Source of the DNA: Mauremys mutica
Lineage: Eukaryota > Chordata > Testudines > Geoemydidae
Reading direction: 5' to 3'
DNA: 64,000 bases
Assembly: GCF_020497125.1 (NCBI RefSeq)
Contig: NC_059077.1
Location: 24,684,840 to 24,748,839 of the forward strand
In this document: positions 57,729 to 64,000 of the stretch, piece after piece
Numbering within the stretch: position 1 is the stretch's first letter
Layout of the letters: the number at the start of each line of letters is the position of its first letter
Notes under the pieces: generated by a model
What the model was told of the DNA's origin: nothing
Database searches by the model: none
Seen by the model: only the letters and a program-made list of their open reading frames with translations
Program-made: the position numbers and the translations under genes

Positions 57729-58959
57729 AATGTAGTGTTCCTACAAAAAAAAGAAAATGAGACAAAATAGGATGCTTGTATGTATTTTTCATGTGTGAAA
57801 GGTAAACTTTATATAGTCTGCATTTTGTATCACTGTACGCTACACTAGGTGGAGCTAGTGTCCTTATGTAGCATTGGTAATGAAAAGTTTCCTATTTAAC
57901 ATAGATGTGATTGTAATAATGAAGAAAAAAGGAATTTCAGTTTAGTCACTGAAATTAGATGTTACAGTCCATCTGTAAAAGTTGCTTGAATTTCCCATTT
58001 TAAAGAAGTTGAAATAACAGACTAAGCAAAGAAAACATGTTAAAACACTTCTGAATGTTTTTTTTAAAAATATAGTGTAGACCTCTAATGGCAGTGTAGG
58101 CTAGACTCTTCCAAGTAGAAGTTTGTTGAAGTGTGAACCTGGTCTCTGAGGATAGTAGTAAAGTAGTATTTTATTTTAAGATCTAAAATAAAACTGCTTT
58201 ATTGAGACTATGGCCTAATAATAGGACTACCACTGTACCTATTGAAAGGATGGGAGAAGAGAATTTATGACAAAAGGAATTGTCCAGCGAATAATTCGGC
58301 CCTTGTTCTTTGTGCAGTCATGTGTAACAGAGAAGGTGAAGATATAAAGTTGGAGCTAAAAAAAAGTTGTTGCAAGTTAAGATGAACTTACTTCTTTTGT
58401 AGTTTGTAACTCGTGGCTGAATCCACTCTGATATTAATTAACATAACATTAACATAACATGACATGACGCAGGCTATGCTCATTATCAGGCTGCATAAAT
58501 GTCATTGCAATTAGTTAAAGTAATTTCAAATCCAAGGTATGATGGTGTCAGAATAAATCAGTAAACTATCAGAGGAATGTTGGGGAGCATAAAACAATTT
58601 GGCAATAAACATTTAAGAATTTGCCACTTACATAAGCTGGTGGATATAAACCAAATTGTAAATCAGTCTCTCACAAGTAGTACTTGAATAAATGGTCATT
58701 TTTTTCACTAAGGATATTACCAGGTTTTTTTTACACTTTTCTGTGTTCATTTTTTTTCAGATTTTCTTACTATTCTAAGTATGTGTGTTATATTTTCAAC
58801 ATATTCATTATGAAAACCTATTTCTTGGGAGAGGTTAAAGTAGGTTACACATTAAACTGTTAAAATGAGAGAGATTTAGTACGGAACTACAGTGTCTGAA
58901 TGGTGTTCAAGCTGGGCTGCCACTCTTCCATAGTTTTAGTCATGCAATTTTCTAGTGTA

Positions 58960-61180
58960 CTAATGTAAATTGCCCCGACAATACAGAGGCACGTTAGTCA
59001 GCTTGACAGGAGCACAGAGTTACAAGGATCAGGAGAAGAAAAATTATAATGCCTTGTGTGAGCTTTCAGCTCCTAATTACACTACCCACATTACCATCCT
59101 GTTACAAACACACTTCCAAAAATAAGCTGGTCAACTTCCTGAATTCAGCAAAACTGCTCTTAAGCCTCCTTCAGCCTAAGGCTAGGGCAGATCAGCTGAG
59201 GAACTACTTAGTCTCAGTGTTTTCTCCTGACATCCCTCTTTATGGGGTGTTCCTTTTCCTTGTGTGACTAGAAGAAGATTGGGTCTTTTGGCTCCAGAAG
59301 TTAGCAGTCACCCCTCAGCACAAGTTTCTAAAGTCCTCTGCTTTCAGACTTGAACTTATGGCAGACCTTAGGTGTCTACTTATTGCAGAGACTTTGGAAG
59401 CTTATTTAAGTAAGCTTTCAGAAACATAAGGCTTTTTGATGTTCTATGCTAAACTAATTTTAGACACACACTCACTCACACTCTAAAATATTTAAAAGTT
59501 TAGCTCTGTTCTACAGCCTTTAACCCATTTACAGCCAGGAATCAGTGGTATGGAATCAATCTCCTTTGAGATGCTGAAGAAGAATGGAGACATTCAAGAC
59601 ATCATGGACCTGCAGTCTGAATAAATCCACAAGCAAGTCAAATTAGAGAAAGGAGATGAAAGGATGATGTAACTAAGGTGACTTCATGACATCTATATGA
59701 TATTCGTAAAGAGGCCTACCATAACACATTAATACAGCAGAACCATTGAAAGTACCCACAATTCTGCTAAAATGAAGAGCAGTAACAATACCAGTTTCTC
59801 TTTTTTGGTCTCTACCTTTCCACAGGTATTTACAAAAGACCCTTGTCAACATGATACTCTTGGAGAACAGAACATACATGTCTAACCATTCGATTCCTCT
59901 CTGTCTAAAGTCATATAAGAATTCATGGCAACTGTATCATATCTGCAGGAACATGGCTTCCTTTTAAATACGGTAAGGAGCCATCTGCAATAACCTTGGA
60001 GACTTGATGACCTACAGTCCTGGATACTGTCTTGGACAAAGTGTTCATTTTAAAGGAGAGACTAGAGAAGATTGTTTAAATGACCCAGTCACCACTCATC
60101 CAGCCACCATACTTACCGCAGGTCCTGATATGCTGGTTTCCTTTGTGGACACCGTTCATCTGGCACTGCTGTCTTGCAAACCTGGCAAACAAGTAGATGA
60201 AGATATACACGCTGGTTCCAGTTATAATGTCCCTTTGCTCATGGGCATACCCTCAAAGATTGGACAAACAGTAGTTTCCAAGAATGAAGGGTGTGTCTGT
60301 ACTCTGTAGTGACTCTAGCGGTATTGGTTCAAGGATGAGAAAGGAGCCTTAACTGACTGGAAATCTGAGCCATCAGATTAGCCTTCCTTCATTTCCAACA
60401 TCCTCTCCTGATCATGTGCTGATCCTCACAGAAAATACCACCACCAAAGCCTGTGTAATTTCACAAGAGGCTAGAAATGACGTTGATAATGTCTTGAGAA
60501 CCAAAACTTTTGCTTTCCCTCAGGGCACTTTATAGAAAGAAAACATCACATCTATCCTTTGCTCAGCAGGAAAGATGCATGCCCAGGAGAATGTAGCTGG
60601 ATCAAGCTGTTCTTCAGACTGTCATAAGACAGTTCATGGAGCTGTTGTTGGATTTGTTTGTACAGTAACAGTACAAAAAATGGAGCAATGCCTGAAAAGA
60701 AAAAAAACTGGAAGTAGAGAAGTTGGATGTCATACCTCTAAGATGTCCAAAAGACACCACTGTACCTTCCCACCTACTCCACTGGTTGCAAAGGCAGTTA
60801 AAATCGCAAAGAAGAAGGTCACAGAAACTGACTGCAGTTTTTTGGTCCCACAGGTCCTGGCTCTCATTTGATTTATAATGAATCTGTAACCACCACTCAA
60901 ACTTAGACAAGGTCTTGTTCTGCATCAGAACCTGGATCTAGGAAAGGGAAATCTTAGTCTCTATGATATGCTAGTTAAGTACCAGATATGCTACTGACAT
61001 TGCAGCAAAAATAATAATAATAAAAAAAATCTATGGATCTAAGTGGCTGGAAATTTGAATACCAAAGTTACAAAAGATGCATAAAGTCAACGTCTTCTAA
61101 GATGGAGGATATTTTTTAATTCCTTCAAATTTTTGTGTGTTTTCATGGATCTCCAGAGTAGTGATTTAAGAAGGCATGAT
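58960..61180. other. Unrecognised stretch, possibly decayed coding sequence
   Basis: This 2.2 kb has a more balanced base composition than the introns around it and contains several broken + strand frames (60004-60309, 60575-60871). One is rich in lysine and cysteine (CTVTVQKMEQCLKRKKTGSR). I recognise no family. It abuts a DIRS left end at 61187, so it could be a further decayed DIRS copy, a decayed DNA transposon or a processed pseudogene. No splice pattern or start supports a host gene. Confidence 0.3.
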
Positions 61181-61186
61181 CTTCTT

Positions 61187-63550
61187 TGATTTATTGTCCC
61201 TATGGGTGCTCCACTACAGGTGTGTGCACATACCTGTGCACTTTCGATCAGAGATTTTTTTATTTTTTTTGGTCAGGGAGGGCAGACCCACCATTGCTCA
61301 AGTTCCTTCTCAACCATCTATGGCTAGTGATGGGTTGTCACAGTGTGCGGTATCTAGCTTTCATAGTTTCACTCCTCTGATGGTTAGAAACCTTCGTTTA
61401 ATTTCAATCCTATACTTCTTGTTGGCCACTTTATATCCATTTGTTCTTGTGGCAACAACCGGTCCTTAACTTAAATAACTCCACTCCCTCCCTGGTATTT
61501 ATCCTTCGTATGCACTTATAGAAAGCAATCATATCTCTCTGGTAGTCAATGCCGTTAATGAGAGAAGTGGACAGCATTGATCCAGATCAACCTCTCATGA
61601 TACAGAACTTAAGAGGTTGGACTTTTTTGGCCTTAAGAGGTACTCTTTGGCCAGTCCACAATTCAGGGTTGTCCTCTATCATGCTTTGATGGCAAAAGCA
61701 TGACTTTATCAATTACAGCAAATACTCACATTGATTATTTGCCTCAAGACCAGAAGAAACCATTTCAGGCTCTCCAGATGATTGCCAAAGCTTCTCTACA
61801 GGCTTCTCTCCATGCAGCTGACACACATTGTTCTTGGCAATTGCTGTAGTCATGCATCAAGCTGTGTCTGCAATCCTCTGTTCTCCGCACAGAGGTCCAA
61901 AATACAGTGGAGGATCTTCCTTTCAAAGAGCCCAAGCTCTTCAGTGATACAAAAGACAAATCCCTTCACTCACTGAAGAACTCTAGGGGGACCCTGCAAT
62001 CTCTTGGCATCTACATCCCTACAATGAAGAGAAATATAGCAAGTTGTAGATGGCCCAATGGTCTTGCCCAGTCAAGTGTCAAACGCCCCAAAGACCAGTT
62101 GGAACCACATAGGAAAAGCTCCAGATTCCACAAAAAGGAGCGGTCATCTGTGTTACTTCTGCCGGTGACTTTTCCCAAGCAGCCATTTTTATCCCTTGGT
62201 TTGAGGGTCATAAATGTCCCAACATTTTGGATCTTATGCAGCACCACAGAGAGAATGAAGGGATGGCAGATTTCCACCTAAGAACTATTACAATGAGCTT
62301 CAGGATGCACTTTAGAATGTTACGAAGCGTCTGGAATCCATCCCCCTATCTAGGATGAATGCCCATTCTATTGGGGCACAATGCACCTCTACAGCCATAC
62401 TTAAGAACATACTCATTGCAGACAGTTGTTTGTGCATATTTTCCCAGCACTATGCTATCATGCATTTTTCCAGGGCAGATGCAGCCTTTTGGTGAGACTG
62501 GTCTCCAGACTGTACTGAATCTTCCTCCTCAGAATGCCGTTTCATAGTTCATGGATGGCTTTTGAGTCACCTAAAATAGAGCTCCCATCGGGACAATAAC
62601 TTGGAGGAGGAGGTTACTTGTAGAGCTGTTTTGTCTCTATGGGTGTTCCACTACCTGCCAACCTTCCCCTCTGTGTCTGGAGTCCTTCCCCCTGGACTTC
62701 AAGGTTGAGAAGCAACTGGAGCAACAGTAGTTCCATCCTTCCCTATTATACCCTCACAGTGGAGCACAAGGATATGTAAGATGAAGGCACAGACCCCTAG
62801 ATAGGGGCCTACCAAATTCACTTCTGGGAAAAAATGCATCACGGACCATGAAATCTGGTCTTCCCTATAAAATCTGTTTTTTTGTGTGTGTACTTTTCCT
62901 CCTATACTATATAGATTTCATGGGGGGGAGCAGCATTCTCAGAACCCCCAGTTTGACCCAGAAAGAGGTTGTGGGGTGGGAGTTGTGGGAGGTGTAATGT
63001 TATTTGTTGGTGGGGGTTGTGGTATTGTCACCCTTACATCTGCACTGCTGCCTGCAGAGCTGAGTGGCCAGAGATTGGTGACTGCTGGCTGAGGACCCTG
63101 CTCTGTAGGCAGCAATGCAGAAGTAAGGGTGGCAAAACCATACTGTGCCATCCTTACTTATGTGTTGCTGCTGACGGCGGCGCTGCCTTCAGAACTGGGC
63201 TCCCAGCCAGCAGCTGCCACTCTCTGACTGCCCGCTGCCTGCAGCAGTGCAGAAGTAAGGGTGGCAATACCATGACCCACCCCCTACAATAACCTTGTGA
63301 CCTCCCCATGACTCCCTACAGTTACAACATCATGAAATTTCAGATTTAAATATCTGAAATCATGAAACTTATGCTTTTTAAAATCCTATGACTAAATTTT
63401 GACCAAAATGGACCGTGAATTTAGTAGGGCCTTATCCATAGGGAATGCTGACAAAAATCTTTGATTGAAATCACACAACTGCATACACACACCAGAAGTG
63501 GAGCACCAATAAGGACAAAACATCTCTACGAACTCCAGTTATTGTATAAA
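61187..63550 (+). mobile_element. DIRS-type retrotransposon, internally deleted, with nested DNA transposon
   Basis: The left end (ttgtccctatgggtgctcca, then gatcagagattttttt) has an inverted partner at about 63437-63530 (aatgctgacaaaaatctttg and gtggagcaccaataaggaca). The gag-like region is visible at about 61890-62100: VEDLPFKEPKLFSDTKDK, then SLHSLKNSRGTLQSLGIYIP, equivalent to IQDLSFDGM... of the 19.1 kb copy. A palindromic right-end arm begins near 62613 (gagctgttttgtctctatgg). A 633-bp DNA transposon (62802-63434) is inserted between the two right-end arms. Reverse transcriptase and recombinase are essentially absent. Confidence 0.68.
62802..63434. mobile_element. Non-autonomous DNA transposon with internal palindromes
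   Basis: The left end taggggcctaccaaattcac matches the complement of the right end (gtgaatttagtagggcctta). Inside, blocks of cacccttacatctgcactgc are repeated in inverted form (gcagaagtaagggtggcaat). I recognise it as a common turtle element. The superfamily is uncertain, and the flanks cccctaga and tccatagg are only a weak match as a target duplication. Since it interrupts a DIRS right end it is younger than that DIRS copy. Confidence 0.8.
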
Positions 63551-63845
63551 TAGGTGAGCTTGCCTTTCTGCAATCCTGAGTATCTCACAATAGGAAGCCA
63601 AGAAGGTTATTGATCCTACCTGCAATTTTAAAAAAAAATCTTGGACCTTCCGTATGTAACAGCAGGATCCTCGCTAGGAGAATTTTCAGTGTAACCATAA
63701 CAGTGTGACTGAGAAAATTAAGTATTACTATAAAAAAGGTCATAAGTTTTTTGCAAATGAATTCTTTTGAAGTAGTTTTAATTAAAAATAAAGTTTAGAT
63801 AATTAATATTTTTTCAAATTTGGGAGCTATCATTCTGGAAGATCA

Positions 63846-64000
63846 GCAAAGAGTCCTGTGGCACCTTATAGACTAACAGCATCCGACAAAGTGGGTATTC
63901 ACCCACAAAAGCTCATGCTCCAATACCTCTGTTAGTCTATAAGGTGCTACAGGACTCTTTGCTGCTTTTACAGATCCAGACTAACACGGCTACCCCTCTG
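63846..64000 (+). repeat. Palindromic widespread sauropsid repeat, runs off the window
   Basis: agcaaagagtcctgtggcac (63846) is complementary to gctacaggactctttgctgc (about 63947), and ccttatagactaacag pairs with ctgttagtctataagg. Between and after lie gaagt-type text (aaagtgggtattcacccaca) and aacacggctacccctct. The same element, without the left arm, is at 7850-8000. Family uncertain, possibly Penelope-like. Confidence 0.6.

Larger units (their letters stand above)
51565..64000 (+). other. NIPBL: NIPBL intron 9, 5' part (at least 12.4 kb)
   Basis: The next exon, which should begin by completing DK followed by PLKKRKQ-type sequence, was not found in the remaining 12.4 kb, so it lies beyond the window. 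The intron holds two hAT elements with target duplications, simple repeats, two DIRS copies and a nested DNA transposon. Stretches 53.25-53.69 kb and 57.75-58.95 kb show no gene; a short tandem of taacataacat lies at 58438-58465. Confidence 0.85.

Noticed and set aside
1..64000. CRISPR arrays, operons, ribosome-binding sites or other prokaryotic features
   Set aside because: The sequence is clearly vertebrate nuclear DNA with spliced genes and SINE/LINE repeats; no regularly spaced repeats were seen.

Overview
The window is vertebrate nuclear DNA carrying the 5' part of the cohesin-loader gene NIPBL (Nipped-B-like) on the + strand. Eight consecutive exons can be placed to the base from canonical AG/GT splice sites and unbroken phase. 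They start with the exon holding the start codon at 10035 and end with the large exon finishing at 51564. Together they hold 1501 coding bases (500 codons plus one base). The upstream non-coding first exon and the large exon that should follow both lie outside the window. No other host gene, rRNA or tRNA gene was recognised.

The repeat content points to a turtle, most likely a cryptodire. There are four copies of a tRNA-derived SINE of the cryptodiran type, CR1 LINE fragments, many short non-autonomous hAT-like elements, and a high density of DIRS-type (tyrosine-recombinase) retrotransposons. The species cannot be told from the sequence.

Layout: 1-9956 is the end of intron 1 (hAT elements, a SINE, two joined DIRS left ends). 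9957-10098 is the start-codon exon with a short leader bearing two small upstream ORFs. Intron 2 holds a decayed hAT transposase whose C-terminal dimerisation region is still open. Intron 4 (18.6 kb) holds an almost full-length DIRS element at about 19088-24815, with gag-like, reverse transcriptase, RNase H and tyrosine recombinase remnants and inverted terminal repeats. It also holds a second decayed DIRS copy split by CR1, two SINEs and a Tigger-like element. Intron 5 contains a nearly perfect 61-bp-arm hairpin. Intron 6 holds a 1.3 kb CR1 with a SINE inside it. Intron 7 has another DIRS left end. Intron 8 has a decayed DIRS copy broken by a CR1 and a palindromic element. Intron 9 runs off the window with two hAT insertions and two internally deleted DIRS copies, the second carrying a nested DNA transposon.

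Functionally only NIPBL is active in any demonstrable way: its N-terminal segment, encoded here, binds MAU2 to form the cohesin loader. Everything else is intronic mobile-element sediment. The most notable pattern is that every DIRS copy whose direction can be read lies in the same orientation as NIPBL. No previously undescribed functional system could be shown.
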